DNA of 64,000 nucleotides from Ignavibacteria bacterium RBG_16_34_14 (GCA_001802865.1 MHAF01000098.1:35245-99244), one strand, 5' to 3'; counted from the first letter of the stretch, positions 39,281-48,709 are shown. The notes: generated by a model not told the origin, from the sequence alone. A program made the numbers and translations.

Positions 39281-40948
39281 TTAAATGTTTTTCCACTTCT
39301 CTTTTAAATTTTTCAACCGATGATAAGCAGCTTTCGGTTCTCCTTTTTCAGATTTGAATAATCCGCCATTCTGCATATAAGAATATGGATCAATCAGATC
39401 AAACCAGTTGCAGGCTTTTATATATGGTTTGCTATAAGCAAGAGTGTAAATCTGCTCAAGCCAATCTGCCTGTGTTTCTTCATCCCACTGGTGATGCCAT
39501 AATGGAGGTTCATTTGGCATTTCAACTCTTCCAAGTTTTATGGATCTTTCTGTTATTCCTCCGCTTACTCCAACTTCCGAGTAATGTATTGGTTTGTTAA
39601 ATACGTCGAATCTTTCAGTCATTAAAATTGAATCCTGGAGATCCCTGTAAGGATAGTACATCTGAAGTTCAACAATATCTATGTCAATTCCGGCATCAAG
39701 CAAATCTTTTGTCCATTGCCAGGGAGTTCTTTGTTTAAATTTAGCTTCATTACCCGATGAGTATTGATTCATATGAACATACTCAGCAAATAAACAGCAG
39801 CTGTTAATAGTTGTTTTTACATTTGGAGCAATAGATTTTGAAACATCATTAATTAATCTTGTCAGCTCGGTTATCTGTTCATGATTCAGATTCAATTCAT
39901 TGGCCCAATCATGAAGCTCATTTACAACTTCCATTGCATAAAGCGAATCGCCAAATTTTTTCATTGTATCCGTTGTAAGTTTTTCAGCATACTTTAGGAG
40001 TTCATCATACTTCATATTTCTCAACCAGTCAGGTATACAGCAATCATGAAACCAGAAGAGTAATCTTTCCTGGCACTTAATATTTCTCCGATTAAGTTTA
40101 TTAATTAAAACTTCCCTTGTTTCAGGATTTATAATACCTTTTTCGGATTGATAATCTGACATCATCCCATCGCCTTCTACTACAAAAGTGATGTTTGCAT
40201 AATTAAACAGCTCGCTGAAAAGTTCAAGAAATTTATCCTGGTACATCTGGTAAAAAGCACGTGCATCGCAGCCGATAAAAAAATCTTCCCTGAATTTATT
40301 TTTTGCAATTTCAAATTCTGCTTTTTCCAGCTCCATTTTTTCACTTGCCCAGAGTGCATAATTTAAACTCTTCTGTGAAAGTTCAGCACATAGTTCATCA
40401 TCGCCGGTTTTCGTAGCATCTTTATACAGTTCTTCTGAAAGATCAACAAGCATATTAACTTCTTTTGTTGGAATCCATCCATTTTTTTTCAGATGATCTA
40501 ACCTTATTTTATTTCTTACTACCCTGCTTTTTGCGAACTCATAGTTGAGGTTAAATTCCATTCCTTTCCCATCACGTGGAAGAGAATAAAATTCCCCGCC
40601 ATTGTCTGCAATAATATTTGTGTAACCAAATCCTTCAACGTTCCATCTTCCATTTATGCCAAATTTCTCAACTCCTTTGGAATCAGAAATAGTTATAACA
40701 TCATTTATAAATTGTATATTTGAATGAAATGTATCACAGTTTTGATCCGTTGCCCATACGAGATTGTAAAGATGAGGTCCTCTTCCTTTTTGTACATAGT
40801 AAGGTTTAAAAAGCAATTCACCCTTCAAAGTTCTTTTTGCTGTTCTTGATTTGGTTAATATGGTCGGCGCAGAAAATATTTGTTCGGCCGGCAGTAAAGA
40901 TGTAGAACCAACAATTGTAGATTTTCTTATAAAGTCTCTTCTTTTCAT
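39281..40948 (-). CDS. GH10-like glycoside hydrolase with twin-arginine leader (array copy 5)
   Basis: MKRRDFIRKSTIVGSTSLLP; YAMEVVNELHDWANE; PIHYSEVGVSGGI. Confidence 0.85.
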   Translation of the reverse strand: MKRRDFIRKSTIVGSTSLLPAEQIFSAPTILTKSRTAKRTLKGELLFKPYYVQKGRGPHLYNLVWATDQNCDTFHSNIQFINDVITISDSKGVEKFGINGRWNVEGFGYTNIIADNGGEFYSLPRDGKGMEFNLNYEFAKSRVVRNKIRLDHLKKNGWIPTKEVNMLVDLSEELYKDATKTGDDELCAELSQKSLNYALWASEKMELEKAEFEIAKNKFREDFFIGCDARAFYQMYQDKFLELFSELFNYANITFVVEGDGMMSDYQSEKGIINPETREVLINKLNRRNIKCQERLLFWFHDCCIPDWLRNMKYDELLKYAEKLTTDTMKKFGDSLYAMEVVNELHDWANELNLNHEQITELTRLINDVSKSIAPNVKTTINSCCLFAEYVHMNQYSSGNEAKFKQRTPWQWTKDLLDAGIDIDIVELQMYYPYRDLQDSILMTERFDVFNKPIHYSEVGVSGGITERSIKLGRVEMPNEPPLWHHQWDEETQADWLEQIYTLAYSKPYIKACNWFDLIDPYSYMQNGGLFKSEKGEPKAAYHRLKNLKEKWKNI

Positions 40949-40953
40949 TAATA

Positions 40954-42240
40954 TCAGTTTATTGAGGGTTTAATTAATTCTAAATTCTTTTTTCTTGGTT
41001 CTTCAACCATAATTAAAAACCAGATTGCAGATGCAAGAGCAAATATTCCGGCAATTATAAAAACAATATCGTAGCCAAATTGATTTGCGATCCATCCACC
41101 CAACAGTCCTGATAAAATAAACGGAGCTGTAATTAAATTTGTTAAAGATATATACGTAGGTCGATCTTCTTCCAGACAAATTTCTGAAATTATTGTTAAT
41201 CGGGAAACCAGGGTTAATGAAATTGTTAGAGAAGATCCTGCGAAACATAAATAATATATTTCAACTGAAGGTGAGATTAATGCAAACAAACATGCAATGA
41301 ACGTGAAAATAATTCCCCACAATAAATTAATTTTATGGCCGAGCTTATCAGCAAGATATCCGAAATATAAACTTCCGATTACCATACTAAGCATCATAAC
41401 AATTGTAAAATATCCGGCATAGGAATCTGTTAATGAAAATTTATCAAAAGCATTAACAGCAAAGAAAGCATGAGACATTAAAGCCATCATCATCAAAGAA
41501 TCAGCTATTAAGAAATTGCGATAATTTTTTTCTTTTTTAACTATTGAGCCAAGCCTTTTTAAGAATTCTTTTGAAGAAAATGTTTGTTCCGGATGATTTG
41601 GTTTCTCTTCTTTTAAAAAAACCAAAAAGGAATAAGATGCCATTGTAATCAGGAATGCGATTAAAAAAAGTAGTGCAAAGTTTTGAGGAAAAATTATTTC
41701 TGCAAGAATTTTTGAAACCAGCCATCCACCGAAAATTCCTAAAGCTCCTCCAAGAACAGAACGGTAAGCAAATAATCTTCCTCTCAATTGAACAGGAGTT
41801 AATTTTGAGATCAGATCAAACCAGCCAGGAAGATTTATACTACCGCCTAAAGCGGCAAATGCAAGTCCCAAAAAGAAAATTATCAGTGCGGTATTATTGC
41901 TGACTGTTTCAATCAAAAAATAACTAAGTAAAGCCAGGACAAGCCAGGGAATTCTTTGAACTAATGCCGTTTTAAGCACCCATAGTTTTTTAAATCCTAT
42001 TTGCCTGACATAATTGGAAACAAATATCTGCGGGAAGTTAAAACCGATTGACCAGATAACAGGAATAAGTCCAACAGCAATATCACTGCCGCTTATTTTT
42101 TTCACAAAAACAGGAAGAACCGTTTGCATTGATACAAAACTCATCGCAAAAGAATATATTGAACCATCAAAAACATTCAGGAAAAAATTCTTTTTAACAC
42201 TGGAATCCTGAAAGTGTTTAGAAGAGAACCGTTTAAGCAC
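40954..42240 (-). CDS. MFS transporter
   Basis: 428 aa, 10-12 predicted TM segments; FGYLADKLGHKINLLWGIIFT; adjacent to GH42 and the GH10 array. Confidence 0.85.
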   Translation of the reverse strand: MLKRFSSKHFQDSSVKKNFFLNVFDGSIYSFAMSFVSMQTVLPVFVKKISGSDIAVGLIPVIWSIGFNFPQIFVSNYVRQIGFKKLWVLKTALVQRIPWLVLALLSYFLIETVSNNTALIIFFLGLAFAALGGSINLPGWFDLISKLTPVQLRGRLFAYRSVLGGALGIFGGWLVSKILAEIIFPQNFALLFLIAFLITMASYSFLVFLKEEKPNHPEQTFSSKEFLKRLGSIVKKEKNYRNFLIADSLMMMALMSHAFFAVNAFDKFSLTDSYAGYFTIVMMLSMVIGSLYFGYLADKLGHKINLLWGIIFTFIACLFALISPSVEIYYLCFAGSSLTISLTLVSRLTIISEICLEEDRPTYISLTNLITAPFILSGLLGGWIANQFGYDIVFIIAGIFALASAIWFLIMVEEPRKKNLELIKPSIN

Positions 42241-44353
42241 AAAAAACTTTAACCTCTCTTGCTGAAAGTTCCAGAGAAATTGATGAACCGTCTTTTTGTT
42301 TAGCTGATTTTATTTTTTTACCTGTAAACTGCTCAGTAAAAATTTTTATTTCTTTGATTGGAAGTTTTATTGCCGCCAGATTTTTTTTATTCTCAAGATT
42401 TTGAACAATGAGCATTAGCTTATCTTCTTTTGTAAGAAGATCAACTCTGACTTTTTTATTTGTTTCTGGTTTTTTTATATTGGCAACGTATTTAACTAAT
42501 CCAGCAATTAAATCTCCATTTGATTTTATTTTTTCACGATGAAAAACTAAACCAATATATGATCCTATCTGGACTGCTTTCCCTTTTCCATATTCTGAAT
42601 AAGTAATTGCTGGTTCACCCGATTTAAATTTGGCAAGAATTTTAGCTCCTTTAAGAAAGAATGTTTCTTTTACAACTGAGCCAGAAATTTTTGTTCCTTT
42701 TTTTAAAGGAGGAATATCTTTTGTTAAAATAATTTCTTCGGAACCCTTTACAGGTTCAACAACTCCCTGCTTAATCTGGAAAACTTTATCTAAACCATAA
42801 CCGGGAATAACTTTTTCATGATGCCCACTTTCTATATTCCATCCCGCGGTATAACTTTCACAAATTAACACTCCTCCATCCTTTACCCATTTTTCAATCA
42901 CATCAGCAATTTGTTTACTTAGTACATAAGGAAAAGGAATAATTAATACTTTATAGTTTTGAAGAATAGAGGGAAATTCTCTCGGATGAATAAAATCTAT
43001 ACTATAATTTTTTTCATACAGAGCACGATGAAATCCCAAAAGAGAATCAGTTGCATTTTTCTCACTTCCAGTTGAAGCCCATGTAAAGATTTGGTTTTCC
43101 GGATTGTAAAAAATTGCAATTTCGGCTTTAGGAGGTTTTGCATCAAGCAGAAATTCAGAATTCTTCTGTAAAACTTTCCCGACTTCAGAGTAAGATTTTA
43201 ACCAGGGAGTTACAGTTCCATCGAGATAAGTCAATCCCCAGGCTGGAGCTTCTCTTCCTAAGATCTCAGGGCGATACTGCCAGAAAATAAATCCTTTTAA
43301 ATTCCCTGCAATTCCGCTGAAGATTAATCTTTTAATGTCATTTTCATTAATAGCTTTTTGAAGATCTAGAGTATAACCATAAAGCATTAACATTTCTGCT
43401 GATATAACAGGTTTATCTTTTGAACAAGATCGGAGGATATCGATCATAGCAGCATCATCCATTTGAGTGAAGCCGTGAAGATCACCATATTGTCCTACAT
43501 TCCATGGATCATTCGCTGTTGATGTGATGGGAAACCCCTGTATAAAAACATGATGGCACATCAAAGGATGTTTTCCTTTATCTTCATCTTTTGCAATTTC
43601 AAATCTTTGTTTAACATTTTCTCCGATTGTATAAACAAAGAACATCCGCCAATCTATTATATCATTAAAAGTATTTCGTGTAACAGGAATCTCAGCATTA
43701 TCAAATGAATTATAATTCCGGTTCCACGCTTTATTAAGCTCGTTAAGATTTTTGTATTTGTTCTTAAGCCACAGCCTGAATTTTTTTTTACAGTTATCAC
43801 AGTAGCAAAGCATATCACCAATTTTTTCAGCATCATCAGCATATAATCTCATCTCTGCCATACTACTGGTTAATTCCGGTTCGCTTCCTACATTCCATAT
43901 TTCCAGAGCAGGATGATCTTTATATCTCTTTATGGTTTCCCTTAAAAACTTAAATTGATATTCAGTTACTTTTTCATTATTGATACAATACCCCAACCCA
44001 CCAATTTGTCTGTGTGGCTGAGTCTGCGGTCCAATTTTTCTTCCATCCAAAGTTATCATTGAAGCATCTTCATACTTAGTATAAATCCATGCAGGAGCTG
44101 TGTCAAAAATTGTATTCAGCATTACACGAAGTTTAAACTTTTGAGCAAGATCCATCAGCTCATCAATATCATCAAAATAAAATTTATCTTCCGAAGGATT
44201 ATTCCATCTCCACTGCACCCAGAATTTAACTGTATTAAATCCATAAGCAGCCATATTTTTCAAATCTGTTTCCCAATCCTCTTTATGCGGTGAAGGAGCC
44301 CGGTAATATTGAGAACCAAAAGGGAAATATGTTTTGGAGAGTAGTTTTTTCAT
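42233..44353 (-). CDS. GH42 beta-galactosidase-like, cytoplasmic
   Basis: NTVKFWVQWRWNNPSEDKFYFDDIDELMDLAQKFKLRVMLNTIFDTAPAW, CYCDNCKKKFRLWL, PVISAEMLMLYGYT; C-terminal glutamine-amidotransferase-like domain. No signal peptide. Confidence 0.85.
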   Translation of the reverse strand: MKKLLSKTYFPFGSQYYRAPSPHKEDWETDLKNMAAYGFNTVKFWVQWRWNNPSEDKFYFDDIDELMDLAQKFKLRVMLNTIFDTAPAWIYTKYEDASMITLDGRKIGPQTQPHRQIGGLGYCINNEKVTEYQFKFLRETIKRYKDHPALEIWNVGSEPELTSSMAEMRLYADDAEKIGDMLCYCDNCKKKFRLWLKNKYKNLNELNKAWNRNYNSFDNAEIPVTRNTFNDIIDWRMFFVYTIGENVKQRFEIAKDEDKGKHPLMCHHVFIQGFPITSTANDPWNVGQYGDLHGFTQMDDAAMIDILRSCSKDKPVISAEMLMLYGYTLDLQKAINENDIKRLIFSGIAGNLKGFIFWQYRPEILGREAPAWGLTYLDGTVTPWLKSYSEVGKVLQKNSEFLLDAKPPKAEIAIFYNPENQIFTWASTGSEKNATDSLLGFHRALYEKNYSIDFIHPREFPSILQNYKVLIIPFPYVLSKQIADVIEKWVKDGGVLICESYTAGWNIESGHHEKVIPGYGLDKVFQIKQGVVEPVKGSEEIILTKDIPPLKKGTKISGSVVKETFFLKGAKILAKFKSGEPAITYSEYGKGKAVQIGSYIGLVFHREKIKSNGDLIAGLVKYVANIKKPETNKKVRVDLLTKEDKLMLIVQNLENKKNLAAIKLPIKEIKIFTEQFTGKKIKSAKQKDGSSISLELSAREVKVFCA

Positions 44354-44372
44354 TAATTTCTATAATAATGTC

Positions 44373-44392
44373 ATTCCCGCAAAAGCGGGAAT
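44373..44392. repeat. REP-like palindrome
   Basis: ATTCCCGC-AAAA-GCGGGAAT, perfect 8-bp stem. Confidence 0.7.
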
Positions 44393-44440
44393 TTCAAGAA
44401 AAAAAATGATTCTGAATTAAATGTAGAAGGAGAGCAGAAG

Positions 44441-45367
44441 CTAAACGATAAATTGCGAAAGGTGTTTGTAACCTAATTGTAAACCTTTTTTTACTTTTTC
44501 TTCAGAGCCTTCCCAAACAGGATCCTCATGCTCAATTGATAAAACATAATCATAACTATTCTCTTGTAAAGTAGAAATAAATTCCAGCCAATCAATTTCT
44601 CCTAAACCTGGCATGCGGTAACGCCACCAACCGGATTTCCAAGGAATTGGATCCACCTGTTTACCAAATAACCCATATTTATAAACACCATCCTGAAGAA
44701 TTTCCGTATCCTTGGCATGAGTATGAAAAATTTTTGGTGCAAAATCTTTAACGGCCTTTATATAATCTATTCCAAGCCAATAAAGATGGGAAGGATCAAG
44801 ATTTAATCCAAAATTATTATTTGGAAGTTCATTAAATAATGCTTCCCAAAGTTCAGGTGAATAAGCATAGTTACCGGGAAGACCAAACCTAACCCAGTTT
44901 TCCATTGGACAATTTTCAATCATTATTTTTACATCTTTATCTTCCGCATATTTTAATATTGGTTTAAATACCTGACCAATCTCTTTAATTATTTGTGCAA
45001 CATTTTTATCAGATCTTCCGCCAACAAATGTTCCAACAAGTTTTACATCAAGGAGTGAAGCAGTATCTATTACCTTATAAAGATGCTTTAAATAACTGTC
45101 TCTTTTTTTCTTATCTGGATGAAGATTGTTATCGTAATAAGCCATTGCAGAAATAAACATATTATATTTTGTAAAAAGATCTTTCACTCGTTTCGCATCA
45201 TCTTTTGTAAAATTAGCTGCATCAATTTGTTTTGCCTGATAATCACGTGAAGATTTAGCCGGCCATGCACCTAATTCAAGAGATTTAAATCCTTTCTCTG
45301 AAGCCCATTTAACGAGATCTTCTAATTTTAATTTTGGAAGGCAAGCTGTGAGAAAACCAATTTTCAT
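44441..45367 (-). CDS. Sugar phosphate isomerase/epimerase (xylose isomerase-like TIM barrel)
   Basis: MKIGFLTACLPKLKLEDLVKWASEKGFKSLELGAWP; NNNFGLNLDPSHLYWLGID; IFHTHAKDTE. Confidence 0.9.
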   Translation of the reverse strand: MKIGFLTACLPKLKLEDLVKWASEKGFKSLELGAWPAKSSRDYQAKQIDAANFTKDDAKRVKDLFTKYNMFISAMAYYDNNLHPDKKKRDSYLKHLYKVIDTASLLDVKLVGTFVGGRSDKNVAQIIKEIGQVFKPILKYAEDKDVKIMIENCPMENWVRFGLPGNYAYSPELWEALFNELPNNNFGLNLDPSHLYWLGIDYIKAVKDFAPKIFHTHAKDTEILQDGVYKYGLFGKQVDPIPWKSGWWRYRMPGLGEIDWLEFISTLQENSYDYVLSIEHEDPVWEGSEEKVKKGLQLGYKHLSQFIV

Positions 45368-46539
45368 TTTTGAACCTCAGCCCATCTTTGTTCTTTACTG
45401 CTTTTTAAAACTGCTTCAACAATTTTGTTTTCCCAATGACCATCCTCAAAAGTGGGAAAGTCTTTTTTATCTTTAAGCGGATCTTTCCCTTTACGGATAA
45501 AACTATAAACATTTATAAATAAGTTTTTTGGTCCATCAGGGTAACCTTCCGGATGTCCGCCCGGATAATGAGCATATTTTTTTGCTTCTTCATCTATTAG
45601 TGAAGGATCTTTAATGATTATTTCATTTCCTTTTTCCCTATATCCAAGCCAAAGCTGGTTTGGATCTTCCTGGTTCCAGGAAACAGATTTTTTACTTGCA
45701 TCAATTTCAAACCAGAAATGATTTTTTCTTCCGGCACTTACCTGGGAAACTGTAAAAACTCCGGTTGCACCATTTTCAAACTGAAGCATAACTGAACCTG
45801 CATCTTCAGTATCAATATTTATTTCTTCGTAATCATTGAATAATTTTTCTTTTGATTTAAATGTTTCAACAGATTGTTTAGGTCTTTTTCTTTTTGAATG
45901 AATTGTTGAAAGATTTGCAAAAACTTTTTTTATTTTCAGTCCTGTTATAAACTGAACAAGGTCACACCAATGCGAACCTATATCTGCGACTGCACGGGAT
46001 TTACCCGAGATGTTTGATTCCAGTCTCCAGTTATAATCAGTATTATAATAAAGCCAGTCCTGAAGATAATGACCATAAATTAAATATACATCACCCATTT
46101 CCCCTTTTTCAAATAATCGTTTTGCATGCTGAATAAGTGGATAAAACCTGTAATTAAAATTAATTGCATTAACAATTTTTTTTTCCTTAGCAAGAGAAAT
46201 TAATTCTCCAGATTCTTTTGAAGTAATTGTTAAAGGTTTTTCTGAAATAACATGTTTACCTGCAAGTATAGCTGCTTTATTAATTTTGAAGTGAAGATTA
46301 TTTGGAGTGCAATTGTGAACTACTTCAACTTCTTTATCCTCAATTAATTCTTCCCAGTTCTTATATGATTTAGAAATAAAAAAATCGTCAGCAATTTTAT
46401 CAGCTTTCTCTTTTTCATTCGATGCAACAGCAACAACCTGAACTCCTGGAACTCTTCGTAGTGCTTCTATATGAGCAGATCCAATAAATCCTGTTCCAAT
46501 TACACCTACTTTTATTTTTTTCATGTATTTTTTTATCAA
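45364..46539 (-). CDS. Gfo/Idh/MocA family oxidoreductase
   Basis: KIKVGVIGTGFIGSAHIEALRRVPGVQVVAVAS; GKHVISEKPLTIT; GSHWCDLVQFITG. Confidence 0.93.
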   Translation of the reverse strand: MIKKYMKKIKVGVIGTGFIGSAHIEALRRVPGVQVVAVASNEKEKADKIADDFFISKSYKNWEELIEDKEVEVVHNCTPNNLHFKINKAAILAGKHVISEKPLTITSKESGELISLAKEKKIVNAINFNYRFYPLIQHAKRLFEKGEMGDVYLIYGHYLQDWLYYNTDYNWRLESNISGKSRAVADIGSHWCDLVQFITGLKIKKVFANLSTIHSKRKRPKQSVETFKSKEKLFNDYEEINIDTEDAGSVMLQFENGATGVFTVSQVSAGRKNHFWFEIDASKKSVSWNQEDPNQLWLGYREKGNEIIIKDPSLIDEEAKKYAHYPGGHPEGYPDGPKNLFINVYSFIRKGKDPLKDKKDFPTFEDGHWENKIVEAVLKSSKEQRWAEVQK

Positions 46540-46545
46540 GCTGAT

Positions 46546-48234
46546 TTATTTCAAAACTTTAATGGATCTAATCTTTTTATTTAGCTTTTTTGCTCTCTCT
46601 ATCATCTTTTTTACTTCGGGTATATTGATCTTTTGAGAATCTTTATACAAACATAATGCAGGAATAATGTTCAGCTTTTTATAAGAATTTTCCTGCGATT
46701 TAAATTTTGGATGAGTAGGATGTTTAGTTAAAAGATGTGCGCACAACCTTGTATATTTTCCAAAAAGATAAGAAGAAACAGGATGAAGTTTTCTCCATTC
46801 TTTTTTTCCTTCCATTCCATGAATTTCCGAAAGACTATCCAATCCGTGAATCTGTGCAAAAGGAAGAACAGATAAAACCTCCTCATGTATTCCTTCACCG
46901 GAAAAGAGAATTTCCGGAAAAGTTTTTTGCAAACGATAAATATGATCTTTCATTCCTGCTAAAAAATTCGGCCCTTTACTTACATTAAAGGCAAGGAGGG
47001 TTTGATCAAGAAAAACGGCATCAATTTTAAATTTATTAATTAAATTACCAATAACTTTTTCCATATAATCTCCCCATTCTTTAAAGCCGGGATTAACATA
47101 AGTAAAAAATTCTTCAGGCAGCCAATCACCATCAATATCATTTCCCCAGCCAATCTGTTTTCCAAACCAGTCCGTTACCTGGAAATCTTTGAACTTCTGG
47201 TAAAGAGAATGTTGAAAAGTTAGGGCAAGAACATTTGTATGAATCATTACTTTATAACTAAGCTTATGAGCAGAATCCACAAGCTCTTTAAATTTTTCTT
47301 CTCCACCGCATTTCACACTCGGATTATAATCAGGAGCGTGCGAATCAATTCCATTCTCCGCAAAACCCGGTAAATATAAAAGTGTTTGATCAGGATTATG
47401 CAGTTTTACAAATTCTTTTATCCGCTTTTTAATCTGCTCAAAAGTGTGATGGGGTTCCGGCTGATCTTTTCTCATTCCCCAAGGTTCTAAAATAAAATTA
47501 ATATTTTTTGCCCATCCGGGAAAATGAGGATGCTCATTAAAAGGGAAAAGAATGAATTTTTTCTCAAGCCATTTGCGATGTTTATCAACAGGGTTTTTCC
47601 AGCTTTCTTTATAGGAATCGAGAAACCATTCTGCTTCCAGAGTTGTTTTTGTTATTGGTGCATTCGCTTCAAATCCAAGAGACAATTCAAACTCAGCTTC
47701 ACCTCTTTTAACCCGGAACAATTTAAAATCAGGATCCTTATCTTTTGTATGAAGAAACATTCCACCATTTTTATTTTCACCAAGAACAAACTGAGCATTC
47801 CACCAAAAAGGATATTTATAACTTAGTGTTGTTTCAGGTGTCATATCTTTAGTTAAAGTTTGTCCACCTAAAGCAGGAATAATAACCTGTTCAAACTGAA
47901 ATCCTGAAACTCTCCATTCAACAAGCCAAATTTGTTCATTTGATTCGACTTTAATTTGAAATTTTAAATCATCCTCATAACTCAGAATTTTTATTTGTGC
48001 TTTATTTCCGGAATCATCTCCAAAAATTAACTGAAAATCTTTTTCGTTGAAACTAAAGGATTTTATTTCAAATAGAAAAACAGGATCAGAGACATGCAAA
48101 GGACTCCGTATAATTATTGTCTGTCTTCCGTTAATGCAGAATTTTTCTCCTGTTAATTTGTTTTTTATGTGTTTAATAAAAACGGGATTTTCAGCATAAA
48201 GTATTTCTAATTTATTATTTGATATTTTGTTCAT
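46546..48234 (-). CDS. TIM-barrel glycoside hydrolase-like protein (GH31/GH36-clan or DUF6259-like)
   Basis: Long N-terminal beta domain followed by YKVMIHTNVLAL, FKIDAVFLDQTLLAFN, FSGEGIHEEVL; family not certain. Confidence 0.5.
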   Translation of the reverse strand: MNKISNNKLEILYAENPVFIKHIKNKLTGEKFCINGRQTIIIRSPLHVSDPVFLFEIKSFSFNEKDFQLIFGDDSGNKAQIKILSYEDDLKFQIKVESNEQIWLVEWRVSGFQFEQVIIPALGGQTLTKDMTPETTLSYKYPFWWNAQFVLGENKNGGMFLHTKDKDPDFKLFRVKRGEAEFELSLGFEANAPITKTTLEAEWFLDSYKESWKNPVDKHRKWLEKKFILFPFNEHPHFPGWAKNINFILEPWGMRKDQPEPHHTFEQIKKRIKEFVKLHNPDQTLLYLPGFAENGIDSHAPDYNPSVKCGGEEKFKELVDSAHKLSYKVMIHTNVLALTFQHSLYQKFKDFQVTDWFGKQIGWGNDIDGDWLPEEFFTYVNPGFKEWGDYMEKVIGNLINKFKIDAVFLDQTLLAFNVSKGPNFLAGMKDHIYRLQKTFPEILFSGEGIHEEVLSVLPFAQIHGLDSLSEIHGMEGKKEWRKLHPVSSYLFGKYTRLCAHLLTKHPTHPKFKSQENSYKKLNIIPALCLYKDSQKINIPEVKKMIERAKKLNKKIRSIKVLK

Positions 48235-48695
48235 TCGATTTCAATTGTTTTGATATTTTTCTTTTCCACATCTTCATGCGGAGTTCCTTTTCGGAAGATT
48301 ACAAAGTATGAAGATTCATCCTTTCCCACGGGAAGACATGCTCCATGCCAAACAGCTTTATTAATAACTACAGCTTCTCCCAGATTGCACTGAAATGCTT
48401 TTACCTGATCTTCATCTTTCCTATCAATTACAAGGGGAAGAATAAACGGGGCATCAATAGGGATTAAAATTTCAGGAGTTCTTACATGTCTTTCCATTCC
48501 GTTAATATAATTTTTACGCTGTTTGTAAACTGTACAGATTCCGATTTCAGTTTCACCTTCAATAAGATAGTTTGCTATATCTGACCAAAATTTATAATCC
48601 TGAGCCTGTGAAGTAGGATTTACTGTTGGGGCAGCTACAACTTTTCCAAAGATTTTAAAATTTTCAGTTGAGATATGCTCTGATTTAATTTTCAT
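48231..48695 (-). CDS. Ureidoglycolate lyase-like (AllA) cupin
   Basis: MERHVRTPEILIPIDAPFILPLV, AVVINKAVWHGACLPVG. Confidence 0.65.
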   Translation of the reverse strand: MKIKSEHISTENFKIFGKVVAAPTVNPTSQAQDYKFWSDIANYLIEGETEIGICTVYKQRKNYINGMERHVRTPEILIPIDAPFILPLVIDRKDEDQVKAFQCNLGEAVVINKAVWHGACLPVGKDESSYFVIFRKGTPHEDVEKKNIKTIEIE

Positions 48696-48709
48696 TCTTT
48701 CGGTCTGTA

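Noticed and set aside
32499-40948. GH10 array as an assembly duplication artefact
   Set aside because: The five copies differ throughout in protein sequence and leader, so they are genuine diverged paralogs.
47524-47826. 100-aa plus-strand ORF
   Set aside because: Antisense to the GH-like gene at 46546-48234.
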